Positions 1 through 8,177 of a stretch of DNA of 64,000 nt are shown here, one piece after another. Source of the stretch: Streptomyces sp. AC1-42W (lineage in GTDB: Bacteria > Actinomycetota > Actinomycetes > Streptomycetales > Streptomycetaceae); assembly GCF_003248355.1 (NCBI RefSeq), contig NZ_QKWY01000002.1, forward strand, positions 2,666,001 through 2,730,000, given 5' to 3'. Every line of letters starts with the position of its first letter. Positions within the stretch are counted from its first letter, which is position 1. The notes under the pieces are model-generated. The model saw nothing but the letters and a program-made list of their open reading frames with translations, searched no databases and was not told where the DNA came from. A program made the position numbers and the translations under genes.

Positions 1-526
1 CACGGTGGCCGCAGCCCTCCACGAACGAGGTCAGCATGGGCGGGATCTCCGGCCGGGTGGCGGCGCCGGGCACCACCTCCACGATCCGCATCAGCGGCAC
101 CGGGTTGAAGAAGTGCAGCCCGGCCAGGCGCGCCGGGTCCGTCAGCGCGGCGGCGATCCGGGTCACCGAGAGCGAGGAGGTGTTGGTCGCGAAGACCGCG
201 GAGTCCGGCAGGGCCTGCTCCAGGCGGCCGAACACCTCGGCCTTGGTCGCCAGGTCCTCGCGCACCGCCTCGATCACCAGAGCCACGCCGGGGCCCGGCG
301 CCCACGGGTCGTCCAGCGGGACCAGCCGCCCCGCGGCGGCCTCCGCGTCCGCCGCCGTCAGCCGCCCCTTGGCCACGGCCCGGTCCAGCATGGAGCGTAC
401 GAAGGCCACCGCGTCCGTCACCGCCTCGGACCGCACGTCGCCCAGCTCGACGGTGTGTCCGGCGACGGCCGCCCACTGGGCGATGCCGCGGCCCATGGCT
501 CCGGCGCCGACGATCCTGATACGCAT
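1..526 (-). CDS. 3-hydroxyacyl-CoA dehydrogenase, C-terminus cut by window edge
   Basis: N-terminal 175 residues of an NAD-dependent 3-hydroxyacyl-CoA dehydrogenase, which oxidises 3-hydroxyacyl-CoA to 3-ketoacyl-CoA in fatty acid or butyrate-type metabolism. The start ATG is at 526 and the protein begins MRIRIVGAGAMGRG, a Rossmann GxGxxG nucleotide site at residues 7-12. Further family motifs are a TNTSSLS segment and the HFFNPVPLM segment typical of this family. The gene is divergent from the LysR gene at 670, and a 12-base motif in the gap recurs upstream of the thiolase gene at 13964, so the three probably belong to one acyl-CoA degradation regulon (inference). The C-terminal dimerisation domain lies outside the window. 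Confidence 0.9.
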   Translation of the reverse strand, partial: MRIRIVGAGAMGRGIAQWAAVAGHTVELGDVRSEAVTDAVAFVRSMLDRAVAKGRLTAADAEAAAGRLVPLDDPWAPGPGVALVIEAVREDLATKAEVFGRLEQALPDSAVFATNTSSLSVTRIAAALTDPARLAGLHFFNPVPLMRIVEVVPGAATRPEIPPMLTSFVEGCGHR

Positions 527-598
527 ACGGGTCCTGTCCTCTCGACGGGGCGGGCCCGGTGCCCGCGCTGCCGACGCTGTCAGCGTCCTTTGATCCCC

Positions 599-616
599 GT
601 CCAATACCGAATTAGG
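599..616. promoter_or_regulatory. Candidate LysR binding site in divergent promoter
   Basis: AT-rich patch GTCCAATACCGAATTAGG in the 143-bp gap between the divergent dehydrogenase and LysR genes, in an otherwise very GC-rich stretch. The first 12 bases occur again, inverted, at 13881-13892 in front of the thiolase gene. The outer parts (CCAAT and ATTAGG) are loosely palindromic, as expected for a LysR site. Function is inferred from placement and recurrence. Confidence 0.5.
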
Positions 617-669
617 CTCAGACCCGGACGCCGCGCGAATCAATCATGGCGGCGGAACTGGGGGGTGGC

Positions 670-1566
670 ATGGAGCTGCGGCATCTCGCCGCGTTCCTCG
701 CGGTGGCGGAGGAACTGCACTTCGGACGGGCCGCCCGGCGCCTCCAGATGGCCCAGCCGCCGCTGAGCCAGCGCATCCGCGGCCTTGAGCGGGAACTCGG
801 CGTCCAGCTCTTCGAACGCAACACCCGCTCGGTGCGGCTCACCAGCGCGGGGGAGTCCTTCCTCCAGCCGGTCCGGACCGTGCTCGCGGACCTCGACACG
901 GCGGTGCGGGCGGCGCGGGCGGCCGGCCGGGGCGCGTACGGACGGGTGCGCATCGGCTTCGCGGGCGCCTCCAGCCACGAGACGCTGCCGCTGCTCACCC
1001 GCGCGGTGCGGGCCGCCCATCCGGGCATCGAGCTGGTCATGGCCGGGCAGACCTACGCCAATGTGGCGCTCGCCCGGGTCGCCGACGGCTCGCTGGACCT
1101 CGGGTTCGTCCGGCTGCCGGTGAGCCGGCCGGGCGTCAGCTGCCGGGTGATCGAGGAAGAGGAGCTGGTGTGCGCGCTCCCTCTCGACCATCCGCTCGCC
1201 GCCCGGCAGCGGATTCCGCTCGACGCGCTGGCCGGCGAGCCGTTCGTCGCCTTCCCCGCCAACAGCGGCTCCACCGTGCGCGACGCGATGGTCGAGGCGT
1301 GCGAGGCGGCCGGGTTCGATCCGCGCGTGGTGCAGGAGGCGCCGGACTCGTACACCATCCTGGCGCTGGTCGCGGCGGGCGTCGGGGTCACGCTGACCGT
1401 GACCTCCGTCCAGCACATCCAGCTCGGCGGCCTCGTCTACCGGCCGCTCGCCGGGCCGCCGATCCGCCGCCAGGCCGCGCTCGCCTGGCGGACGGACAAC
1501 CCCTCGGCCGCCCTGCGCGCCGTGCTCGCCGTCGCGGAGAACGCGCTGCCCACCCCTGCCGGCTGA
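670..1566 (+). CDS. LysR-family transcriptional regulator
   Basis: LysR-type regulator of 298 residues, the normal family length. The N-terminal winged HTH runs from about residue 1 to 60 (MELRHLAAFLAVAEELHFGR, then the PPLSQRIRGLE recognition helix region). The effector-binding domain follows from about residue 90 to 290. An earlier ATG at 646 is in frame, but starting at 670 gives the canonical LysR N-terminus with a G-rich ribosome site just upstream, so 670 is preferred. It is divergent from the hydroxyacyl-CoA dehydrogenase gene and probably controls it; the repeated 12-base motif suggests it also controls the thiolase gene 13 kb away. It is convergent with the ATP-grasp gene, only 11 bases apart. 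Confidence 0.9.
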   Translation: MELRHLAAFLAVAEELHFGRAARRLQMAQPPLSQRIRGLERELGVQLFERNTRSVRLTSAGESFLQPVRTVLADLDTAVRAARAAGRGAYGRVRIGFAGASSHETLPLLTRAVRAAHPGIELVMAGQTYANVALARVADGSLDLGFVRLPVSRPGVSCRVIEEEELVCALPLDHPLAARQRIPLDALAGEPFVAFPANSGSTVRDAMVEACEAAGFDPRVVQEAPDSYTILALVAAGVGVTLTVTSVQHIQLGGLVYRPLAGPPIRRQAALAWRTDNPSAALRAVLAVAENALPTPAG

Positions 1567-1577
1567 CCCCCGCCCGG

Positions 1578-2579
1578 TCAGCCGCCCCGGCCCGCGCCGA
1601 GGAAGGCGAGCAGGCTGACCGGCTCCGGGCGCGCCCCGCCGGCGGCGGACCGGTGCAGATCCCGCACGGTACGCACCACCGCGCGGGTCACCGCGTCGGT
1701 GCCGGCCTTGCGCTCGAACCACTGCCAGTCGCCGTGCGCGTTCATCTCCAGGAACACCGGCTCGCCCCCGGCCCACAGGAAGTCGAACGCCCCGTACCCC
1801 ACGCCGCTCTCCCCGGCCAGCGCCCGCGCCGCCGCGGCCACCGCCTCCGGAGCGCGTACCTGCCGCACCACCACCTCGTCGGGGCGCTCCCAGACGTCCT
1901 CCGGGCGCTCCTTGGCCACCTCGAAGGCGTGCAGCTCGTCGCCGGCGCAGTAGACCCGGTACTCGGTGTCGTGCCCGATGTACTCCTGGAGCAGCACCGG
2001 CGTCCCGCGCGGCAGACCCGCACCGCCGGACCCGTCGAGCCGGTCGCGGTCGAGCACGCGGGGCAGGAACCAGTCGAGCCGCCCCGGCTCCGGCTCCACG
2101 TAGTGCCGGTCCAGCACCTTCAGCACATAGCGCCGGGCGGGCAGCAGCCCGGCCGCCCGCGCCGGGTCGGTGGTGACCAGCCCGCGCGGGACGCGCACCC
2201 CGAGCGCCCGCGCCCGGTCCCGCTGCACCAGCAGCCCCGGATCGTCGGCGCCGATGGCGGCCGGGGACGCGGCGGCGAGCTGCTGGGCCAGCACGCTCCA
2301 CGCGTCCCGGTACACCAGCCTTCCGCCCGGTGTGCCGGCCGGGGAAGCGGCCCGCGCCGAGAAGTGGCGCAGCCAGGTCACGGTCGGCGTGAACCGGTGC
2401 CCGTCCAGGTCGAGGACGCCGTCCGGCCCCCGGACGGCCCGGACCTCCGCCAGGCCGTCCGCGTCGAGCCGGTGCACCGGCACTCCGATCCGGTGCAGCA
2501 GCGCGGCCGTCGCGGTCGCCTCCCCGTCGCCCCGTCTGGTCAGCAGCAGGACGGCCCGCCCGGCCGTCGCTTCAGCCAT
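1578..2579 (-). CDS. ATP-grasp ligase resembling RiPP (graspetide-type) maturases
   Basis: 333-residue ATP-grasp protein of the RimK/MvdD/TgmB type. The N-terminal preATP-grasp part (about 1-110) is followed by the ATP-grasp fold: QRDRARALGVRVPRGLVTT around residues 125-145, a VLKVLDRHYV lysine strand, a LLQEYIGHDTEYRVY segment, and the magnesium-binding C-terminal motif FLEMNAHGDWQWFE, close to the FLE-N-NGQW-W motif of macrocyclising peptide ligases. Such enzymes phosphorylate a carboxylate and join it to an amine or hydroxyl. It is last of five overlapping genes that start with the LuxR/leader fusion and overlaps the GAF gene by 8 bases. Its substrate may be the precursor at 7964 or an unknown target; that is inference. 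Confidence 0.8.
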   Translation of the reverse strand: MAEATAGRAVLLLTRRGDGEATATAALLHRIGVPVHRLDADGLAEVRAVRGPDGVLDLDGHRFTPTVTWLRHFSARAASPAGTPGGRLVYRDAWSVLAQQLAAASPAAIGADDPGLLVQRDRARALGVRVPRGLVTTDPARAAGLLPARRYVLKVLDRHYVEPEPGRLDWFLPRVLDRDRLDGSGGAGLPRGTPVLLQEYIGHDTEYRVYCAGDELHAFEVAKERPEDVWERPDEVVVRQVRAPEAVAAAARALAGESGVGYGAFDFLWAGGEPVFLEMNAHGDWQWFERKAGTDAVTRAVVRTVRDLHRSAAGGARPEPVSLLAFLGAGRGG

Positions 2580-3123
2580 GGGAGCGGGCCAGCAGCGACT
2601 CCGCCATCTCCAGGAGCCGGAGCGCCTTGTCGGAGCGCATGCCGGGGTCGGCGGCGCGCAGCCGGGTGAGGAGTTCGAGCCCGATCGCGGCCTGGTCGGC
2701 CAGCAGCCCCAGCAGCTCCACGTCGGCCATCTCCCGTACGCCGTTGGCGCCCCGGTCCAGCACCTCCAGGACGCCGACGCACTCGTCCTCGCTGAACAGC
2801 GGGGCGGCCATGATGCTGTCGGGGACGTACCCGGTGGAGGCGGCGGCCTCTCCGGAGAAGTGCCGCGACTCGCGCAGGTCGTCGACGAGCATCGACTGCC
2901 CGGACGCGGCGACCCAGCCCGCGATGCCGGTCCCGGCCGGGAAGCGGGTGCCGACCAGCTGGCCGTCGCCCTCGCCGGCGACGGCCTCGAAGACCAGGTC
3001 GCCGGAGCCGGGATCGATGAGGAAGATCGAGGAGGCCGCCGCCCCGAAGGCATGGCGCGCGACCTCCACGACGGACTGGAGCAGGCGGCGCTCCGTGGGC
3101 GTCGCGGCGTCAACAGGGTTCAT
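2572..3123 (-). CDS. GAF-domain protein
   Basis: 183-residue single GAF domain protein. The fold spans about residues 10-165, with the SIFLIDPGSGDLVFEAVAGE strand pair, the GTGIAGWVAASGQ loop and a LGVLEVLDRG-like C-terminal strand. GAF domains bind cyclic nucleotides or other small ligands. A cyclic-nucleotide ligand would fit the adenylate-cyclase-type domain encoded two genes upstream (inference). The start at 3123 is chosen because a GGAGG ribosome site lies 8 bases before it; an in-frame start 13 codons earlier lacks one. It overlaps the subtilase gene by 14 bases and the ATP-grasp gene by 8, so translational coupling is likely. Confidence 0.85.
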   Translation of the reverse strand: MNPVDAATPTERRLLQSVVEVARHAFGAAASSIFLIDPGSGDLVFEAVAGEGDGQLVGTRFPAGTGIAGWVAASGQSMLVDDLRESRHFSGEAAASTGYVPDSIMAAPLFSEDECVGVLEVLDRGANGVREMADVELLGLLADQAAIGLELLTRLRAADPGMRSDKALRLLEMAESLLARSHG

Positions 3124-3991
3124 CTTGGGCACCTCCAAGGCGACCGGCGGTGTTCGCGGCACAGAGGAACAGCACCGTCTTGAGCTGGAACGGCGTGAGC
3201 CACGGGTGCTTGCCGAGGATCAGCGCGCACAGGCCCGCGATGTGCGGCGCGGCGAAGCTGTTGCCGGTCGAGCGGATGGTGCCGCCGCCGGGCCACGCCA
3301 CGGGCACGCGCACCCCGCGCGCGTGGAACTCCACGGGCGGCGCGGGGTTGTAGTAGTACGTCATCGGGTCGTCCTCGTCGTGGCTGGCGACGGAGATCAC
3401 CGAGGAGAACGACCAGGGATAGCTGGTCACCGGCCGGTTGTGCGCGGAGACGACCAGCACGCAGCGGCGGAAGTAGGCCCGGTCCACCAGCTCGTGGAGC
3501 TGCGCGGTCAGGGCCGGACGGGTCGTCGCCAGGCTCAGGTTGATGACGTCGAAGCCCTGCTCGATGGCCCAGGACAGCCCGGAGAGCAGGGCGGGCCCGC
3601 TGCCCGTCCTGCCGTCGGTCAGCACCTGTGCGGAGGAGAGCGCGACGCCGGGCGCGACGGACCGGATCACCCCCGCGCAGGCGGTGCCGTGCCCGGCCCG
3701 GTCGGTCGGCTCGCACGGCACCATGCTCACCTCGCCGTCCTCGTCCGGGACGGCCGTCACCGCCGGTTCGACCGCCCCGACCAGCGGATGCCCTGCCTCC
3801 ACCCCGCTGTCCACGACGCACACCCGGACCCCCGAACCGTCCGCCCCGCCCCAGGCCCACTCCGGGCCGACCGAGGCCATCGGGACGGCCGCGAACCCCT
3901 GGCGCGCCTGCTCCCGGGTCACACCCCAGGCGGGCATGCCCGGCGTCAGCGCCCTGGGCGGCCGTCTCCAGGGGGGATCGGGATCGGTCAT
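3110..3991 (-). CDS. Intracellular S8 subtilisin-like serine protease
   Basis: 293-residue S8 peptidase without signal peptide, propeptide or membrane segment, so probably cytosolic. The triad is visible: Asp in VCVVDSGVEAGHP (about residue 57), His in RAGHGTACAGV (about 95) and Ser in GNSFAAPHIAG (about 255); the oxyanion Asn sits in SAHNRPV. Small cytosolic subtilases of this kind are known as RiPP leader or core proteases (PatA-like), and here the gene sits in an operon divergent from a RiPP precursor. It could cut the precursor leader or the leader-like tail of the LuxR protein; both are inferences. It starts at ATG 3991 with GGAGG upstream, overlapping the previous stop by 4 bases. Confidence 0.88.
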   Translation of the reverse strand: MTDPDPPWRRPPRALTPGMPAWGVTREQARQGFAAVPMASVGPEWAWGGADGSGVRVCVVDSGVEAGHPLVGAVEPAVTAVPDEDGEVSMVPCEPTDRAGHGTACAGVIRSVAPGVALSSAQVLTDGRTGSGPALLSGLSWAIEQGFDVINLSLATTRPALTAQLHELVDRAYFRRCVLVVSAHNRPVTSYPWSFSSVISVASHDEDDPMTYYYNPAPPVEFHARGVRVPVAWPGGGTIRSTGNSFAAPHIAGLCALILGKHPWLTPFQLKTVLFLCAANTAGRLGGAQDEPC

Positions 3992-6900
3992 CGCTTCTCC
4001 TCCAGTCCGGTCAGCCACGCCCGTACGGTCCGGGCGGGGAGTACGGCCTCCTTGGCCGTCAGCGCGGCGAGCGCCCGCCCGGCCGCCTGCCGGGCGCGCC
4101 CCGGTTCGCCGGAGGCGGCCAGCACCCTGGCCGCCTCGAACCACACATCGCCGATGAGACAGGGGTCGTCGGTGCCCTCCAGAGCGGCGGTGGCCAACTC
4201 GGCGTCCCCGACCGCCTCCCCGTACGCGCCGCCGCGCGCCCGGACCCGCGCCCGCAGCGCCAGCCGCACGGCCCGCGTCCGGGTCTCCTCGGGCGCCCCG
4301 GCGGGCGGTGCGGCGAGCACCGCCGGGTCCGGACCGGCACCGGTCCCGGCGCACAGCCGCTCCCGCGCCGCGTACAGCCGCAGCGTCGCCGCGGTCCGGT
4401 GCTGCCCCAGCGCGTCGAGCCCGTCCGCCGCCGCCGTGTAGTGGCCGGCCGCCACCGGATGCGCGCCGGCCAGCGACTCCACGAACCCCGCCGTCTGGTC
4501 GGCGGCCAGCACACCGAGGGCCAGTTGGAGGTCGTCGCAGTGCCTGCGGACCAGCGAGATGTCCGCGCGGGCCGCCTCCACCCGGTTGGACAGGGCCAGA
4601 TGCCGGGCCCGGGTCAGCAGCACCGGCACCAGCAGGTTGCGGTCGCCGTCGAACCGCCGCACCAGGTCCTCGCAGAGCGCGACGGCCTGCGACAGCGGCG
4701 TCGGCGACCACTGCGTCAGCTCGCAGATGGAGGCGAGGATGCGATGGCCCTCGTAGGCGTCGCCCAGCCCGCGCGCCCGGTCCAGCGCGTCGCGCATGGC
4801 GCTCTCGGCCGCCCCGATCCGGCCCTCGGCGAAACTGCGCAGCGAGGACAGCTGATGCAGCCGGCACCAGCTCAGATCGTCGTCCGGGCCGGGCGCCGCG
4901 TACCCGGCACCGGGGGAGTACGGGCCGCCGGCCGGTTCGGGGCCGCCCGAGCGCAGCGCGATCAACTGCCGCAGGATGGCGCAGGTGTCCCGCGCCGGAG
5001 CGTCCCGCGCGCACCGCCGCTCCGCCTCCGCGACCGCCGACCGGGCACTGTCCCAGCGGCCCAGCGCGGCGTACGCGTCGGTGATCCGGGCGGCCAGCAC
5101 CCGGTGCTGCGGGTCGCCGTCCGGGGTGAGGTCGCGGCCCCGCTCCATCAGCGCGACGGCGCCCGGCAGATCGCGGCGGTGCAGGGCCAGATACCCGGCC
5201 GCCACCAGGGCGCGGGCGGCGCGCCCGGTCAGCGCGGGCAGCCCGGGGTCGCCCGGATCGGCCTCGGACCGCAGCCGGTACGCGGACTCCAGATGGTGGG
5301 CCAGGTCCGGCCCGGAGTTCCGCACGGGCCCGGCGCCCCCCTCCGCCGCCCGCCCCGGTTCGGCGCCTCTCTCTGCATCCCGGCCAGGTCCGGCGCCCAC
5401 CGCCGCCCGGTCCGGTTCGGCGGTGCCCGGTGCCCGGCTCTCGATCCGGTCCGCGAGCACGGTGTGCCAGTCGGCCCGCCGCGCCTTCGACGTCATCTCG
5501 TACACCGTGTCCCGGGCCAGCGCGCGGGTGAACCGGAAGGTGCCGGGCGGCCCGTACGGATGGATCACCGCGGAGTCCAGCAGCCGGCCCAGCGCCTCGT
5601 CCAGGACCCGGCCGGCCGGCGCCGGTCCGTCCGCGGCGAGCGCGTGCACGTCCCCGGCGGTGAACGAGCCGCCCGCCACCGCCGCGCGTTCCAGCACGGC
5701 CCGGTCGGTGGCCGGCAGCCGGTCCAGCCAGGCGGTCAGCAGGACCCGGATCGAGGTCGGGACGCCCTGGTCCACGGACCGGTGCCCGCCCAGATGCTCC
5801 AGCAGCAGTTCCGCGAAGAGCGGATTGCCGTCGCACTCCCGCACGACCCGGTCCAGCGCGTCGGCGGTGGCGACCGCGTCCTGCGCGGCGACCTCCGCCC
5901 GGTCAGCGAGGAGTCCCACCAGACGTTCGGTCTCGGCGCGGGGCAGCGGAGCGAGCGGCAGCGCGAGACCGGCGGCGGGCGGCGCCGCCGTGTCCGGGCG
6001 GGCCACGCACAGCACCAGCAGCCCGGTGTCCCGGACCGCCCCGGCCAGCTCCGCCACCAGGTCCGCGAGGGTCGGCTGCGCCCACTGGAAGTCCTCGACG
6101 ACCAGCACCACCGGGGCGTCGCGGACCCGGCCCAGCGCCTCCAGCAGCCGCCGGAACGCCCAGCCGATCTCGTTGACGCTCACCGGGAGCCCGCTCTCGG
6201 CGCACAGGTCCAGGGCGACGGCGAGCGCGGTGACCGCCCGGTCCGCGCTCGGCCGCAGCGTCTCCAGCGCGTCCTTCGCCTCGTCCCAGCCGCCGGGCAG
6301 CGACCAGACGGCCTCGGCCAGCGGGCGGTGGGCGAGCCCGGTCCCGTACGCCTGGCACGCGGCCCGCAGCACGACGGCCCCCCGCTCCGCGGCGTGCCCG
6401 GCCAGGAACTCCCGTACCAGGCGGGACTTCCCGACGCCCGGCGCACCGGTGACCGTGACGACCCGGCCGCGGCGCTCCCGGCCGGCCGCCCGGAACTCGC
6501 GGGCCAGGACGCCCAGTTCGGCGTCCCGGCCGATCAGCGGCACCAGGTCCTGGCGGTTCGCGCCGTCCAGGAGCGCGAGGACCCGCCGGGCGGGGACCGG
6601 TTCGCGCTTGCCCTTGACCCGCAGCGGGGCCACGGCCTCCATCCGGACGCGGGCGCCGACCAGCCGGGCCGTCTCGTCGCTCACCAGGATCTCGTGCGGC
6701 GCGGCATGCGACTGGAGCCGGGCCGCGGTGTGCACGACATCGCCGACCACCCGCGCCGCGCCGCCCAGCACGCCCGCCACCACGGCCTCGCCCGAGGCGA
6801 TCCCGCAGTGGGTGTCCAGGCGCGCCCCGGCGGCGGACCCGCCGACCCCCGTCCCGATGGCCGTCACCGCCTCCCGTACGGCGCACGCCGCCCGGACCGC

Positions 6901-7227
6901 GTGCAGGGCGTCGTCCTCGTGCGTGACGAACGCCCCGAACACCGCCATGACGGCGTCGCCGATGAACTTCTCGACCACACCGCCGTGTTCGGCCACGGCG
7001 GTGGTGCACGCCGTGTAGTACCGGTCCATCGTGCGCCGCAGCGCCTCCGGGTCCAGCGTCTCGGCGAGCACGGTGGAGCCGACGAGGTCGATGAACAGTG
7101 CCGTGACGATTCTGCGGCTGTCCGACGACGGTGTTCCCGAGACGAGCGGGGTGCCGCACACCGGGCAGAACCGGGCCCCGTCCGGCACCGCGGCACGACA
7201 GGAGCCGCACCGCACCGCGCCGTTCAC
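3988..7227 (-). CDS. Adenylate/guanylate cyclase-AAA ATPase-TPR signalling protein
   Basis: 1079-residue multidomain protein. Residues 1-30 form a zinc ribbon (CGSC and CPVC pairs). About 38-215 is a class III nucleotide cyclase domain: metal-binding Asp in TALFIDLVGST and the KFIGDAVMAVFG motif. About 225-500 is an AAA/STAND ATPase with Walker A GAPGVGKS and Walker B VVLVVEDFQW. The remainder, to about 1070, is helical TPR-like repeats. The architecture is common in actinobacteria as a signal sensor and may make cyclic nucleotide under control of a bound partner. GTG start at 7227 overlaps the LuxR stop by 4 bases and the gene overlaps the subtilase start by 4. No terminal LuxR HTH is present, so the short LuxR protein encoded upstream may supply DNA binding. 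Confidence 0.85.
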   Translation of the reverse strand: MNGAVRCGSCRAAVPDGARFCPVCGTPLVSGTPSSDSRRIVTALFIDLVGSTVLAETLDPEALRRTMDRYYTACTTAVAEHGGVVEKFIGDAVMAVFGAFVTHEDDALHAVRAACAVREAVTAIGTGVGGSAAGARLDTHCGIASGEAVVAGVLGGAARVVGDVVHTAARLQSHAAPHEILVSDETARLVGARVRMEAVAPLRVKGKREPVPARRVLALLDGANRQDLVPLIGRDAELGVLAREFRAAGRERRGRVVTVTGAPGVGKSRLVREFLAGHAAERGAVVLRAACQAYGTGLAHRPLAEAVWSLPGGWDEAKDALETLRPSADRAVTALAVALDLCAESGLPVSVNEIGWAFRRLLEALGRVRDAPVVLVVEDFQWAQPTLADLVAELAGAVRDTGLLVLCVARPDTAAPPAAGLALPLAPLPRAETERLVGLLADRAEVAAQDAVATADALDRVVRECDGNPLFAELLLEHLGGHRSVDQGVPTSIRVLLTAWLDRLPATDRAVLERAAVAGGSFTAGDVHALAADGPAPAGRVLDEALGRLLDSAVIHPYGPPGTFRFTRALARDTVYEMTSKARRADWHTVLADRIESRAPGTAEPDRAAVGAGPGRDAERGAEPGRAAEGGAGPVRNSGPDLAHHLESAYRLRSEADPGDPGLPALTGRAARALVAAGYLALHRRDLPGAVALMERGRDLTPDGDPQHRVLAARITDAYAALGRWDSARSAVAEAERRCARDAPARDTCAILRQLIALRSGGPEPAGGPYSPGAGYAAPGPDDDLSWCRLHQLSSLRSFAEGRIGAAESAMRDALDRARGLGDAYEGHRILASICELTQWSPTPLSQAVALCEDLVRRFDGDRNLLVPVLLTRARHLALSNRVEAARADISLVRRHCDDLQLALGVLAADQTAGFVESLAGAHPVAAGHYTAAADGLDALGQHRTAATLRLYAARERLCAGTGAGPDPAVLAAPPAGAPEETRTRAVRLALRARVRARGGAYGEAVGDAELATAALEGTDDPCLIGDVWFEAARVLAASGEPGRARQAAGRALAALTAKEAVLPARTVRAWLTGLEEKR

Positions 7228-7742
7228 AGGAGCTTGAGGTCCTGTCCCTCCACCTCACCGGAGACCGCTTCCAGCCGCTCCTTCACGGAGTTGAGGACCT
7301 GGACCTCCTGCTCGCTGAGCGCGGAGAGCACCGAACGCTGCTCCACCGCCAGCAGGTCCACCGGATGCCCGGCCTCACGAAGGGCGTGCAGAGCGTCGAA
7401 GGTCATGGCTACCGGTACCTCGTTCCCGTAGTGCGGCCAGTCGATGGTCACGCCGATCGAGCGTTCCGCGACCGCCGCGCCCGCGAGCGCGCCGACGGCC
7501 TCGGGAGCCTCCTGCCCCTTCCGCTCACCGGCGGGCAGCGGCGGCCAGCTTCCCTGGACGAGAACGCCCTGGGCGTACAGTCGCGCAATCATTTCCGTAC
7601 GGTTGGAGGCGCCGGTTCTTCGTAACATGTTGCATAAGTGTGCCGCCACCGTGTGCGGGCTGATGCAGAGCGCTTCGGCGATATCCCGGTTCGAGGAGCC
7701 GGCGGCCACGAGCGAAGCGATAAGAATCTCATGCCTGGTCAA
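7224..7742 (-). CDS. Short LuxR-type regulator with RiPP-leader-like C-terminal domain
   Basis: 172 residues. Residues 1-60 are a minimal LuxR HTH (ISPHTVAAHLCNMLRRTG) with no receiver or ligand domain in front. Residues 60-115 are a linker. Residues 120-167 align without gaps to residues 8-55 of the precursor at 7964: 28 of 48 identical, including VDLL, LS--EV-VL and AVSG-VEGQ. The protein stops five residues later, so the core peptide is missing. The start is TTG at 7742: the frame has a TGA five codons upstream, no ATG/GTG between, and a GAGGGG ribosome site before it. Leu36 and Leu40 are TTA codons (7635-7637, 7623-7625), read only by the bldA tRNA in Streptomyces, so developmental control is likely. 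First gene of the left operon. Confidence 0.88.
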   Translation of the reverse strand: MTRHEILIASLVAAGSSNRDIAEALCISPHTVAAHLCNMLRRTGASNRTEMIARLYAQGVLVQGSWPPLPAGERKGQEAPEAVGALAGAAVAERSIGVTIDWPHYGNEVPVAMTFDALHALREAGHPVDLLAVEQRSVLSALSEQEVQVLNSVKERLEAVSGEVEGQDLKLL

Positions 7743-7963
7743 ACCCTCTACCCCTCATTTCAATGAACGAAGCGCGGGCCGGCAGACGAGTTCCGCACTC
7801 CCGGAGGTCAGAGTAGCGGGGGGTCATGTTCCGGACAAGAACGCCTTGAGCGGAACCACAGAGCCACCGGATTCATAGTCGATCGAGGGATATGAAGTCG
7901 GGTGGCGCCGGAGCAGCCTTGCGGTTGCACCAGCCCGTGACCCTCTCCCCGAAGGAGTGACCC
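7743..7963. promoter_or_regulatory. Divergent promoter region of the RiPP island
   Basis: 221-bp gap between the LuxR gene and the precursor gene, noticeably less GC-rich than its surroundings. It must hold both promoters. A TTGAGC hexamer at 7846-7851 with an ATTCAT hexamer 19 bases further is a weak candidate precursor promoter, and GTTCCG occurs twice (around 7791 and 7829). The precursor has a GAAGGAG ribosome site just before its ATG. The exact promoter elements and the LuxR site cannot be fixed from sequence alone. Confidence 0.5.
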
Positions 7964-8170
7964 ATGTCGCAAGCACCCCTGGACGCGCTGCGCAGTGCCG
8001 GTACCCAGGTCGACCTGCTGTCGGACTCCGAGCGCGAGGTCTTCAACGGCCTCAGCCCGGACGAGGTCGCGGTCCTCGGTTCGATCCAGGCCCGGCTCAA
8101 CGCCGTGTCGGGTGCGGTCGAGGGCCAGAGCCAGGTGATCGACGCCAACCAGGTCAACGTCCTCTGCTGA
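7964..8170 (+). CDS. RiPP precursor peptide with C-terminal cysteine
   Basis: 68-residue peptide with no signal peptide, probably the substrate of the downstream enzymes. Residues 1-55 look like a leader (ALRSAGTQVDLL, then an amphipathic LSPDEVAVLGSIQARLNAV helix, then AVEGQ). Residues 56-68, SQVIDANQVNVLC, are the likely core and end in Cys68, the residue type acted on by LanD/EpiD-like decarboxylases. The leader border is inferred from where homology to the LuxR tail at 7224 stops. The core has one Ser, no Thr and one Cys, and no lanthipeptide dehydratase is in the window. A strong GAAGGAG site precedes the ATG, and a 17-bp hairpin follows the stop, consistent with high expression relative to the enzymes. 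Confidence 0.85.
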   Translation: MSQAPLDALRSAGTQVDLLSDSEREVFNGLSPDEVAVLGSIQARLNAVSGAVEGQSQVIDANQVNVLC

Positions 8171-8177
8171 TTCCAGC

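Noticed and set aside
7964..8170. Lanthipeptide or thioamitide assignment for the precursor
   Set aside because: The core has no Thr and one Ser, and no LanB/LanM/LanKC dehydratase, cyclase or YcaO/TfuA gene is present.
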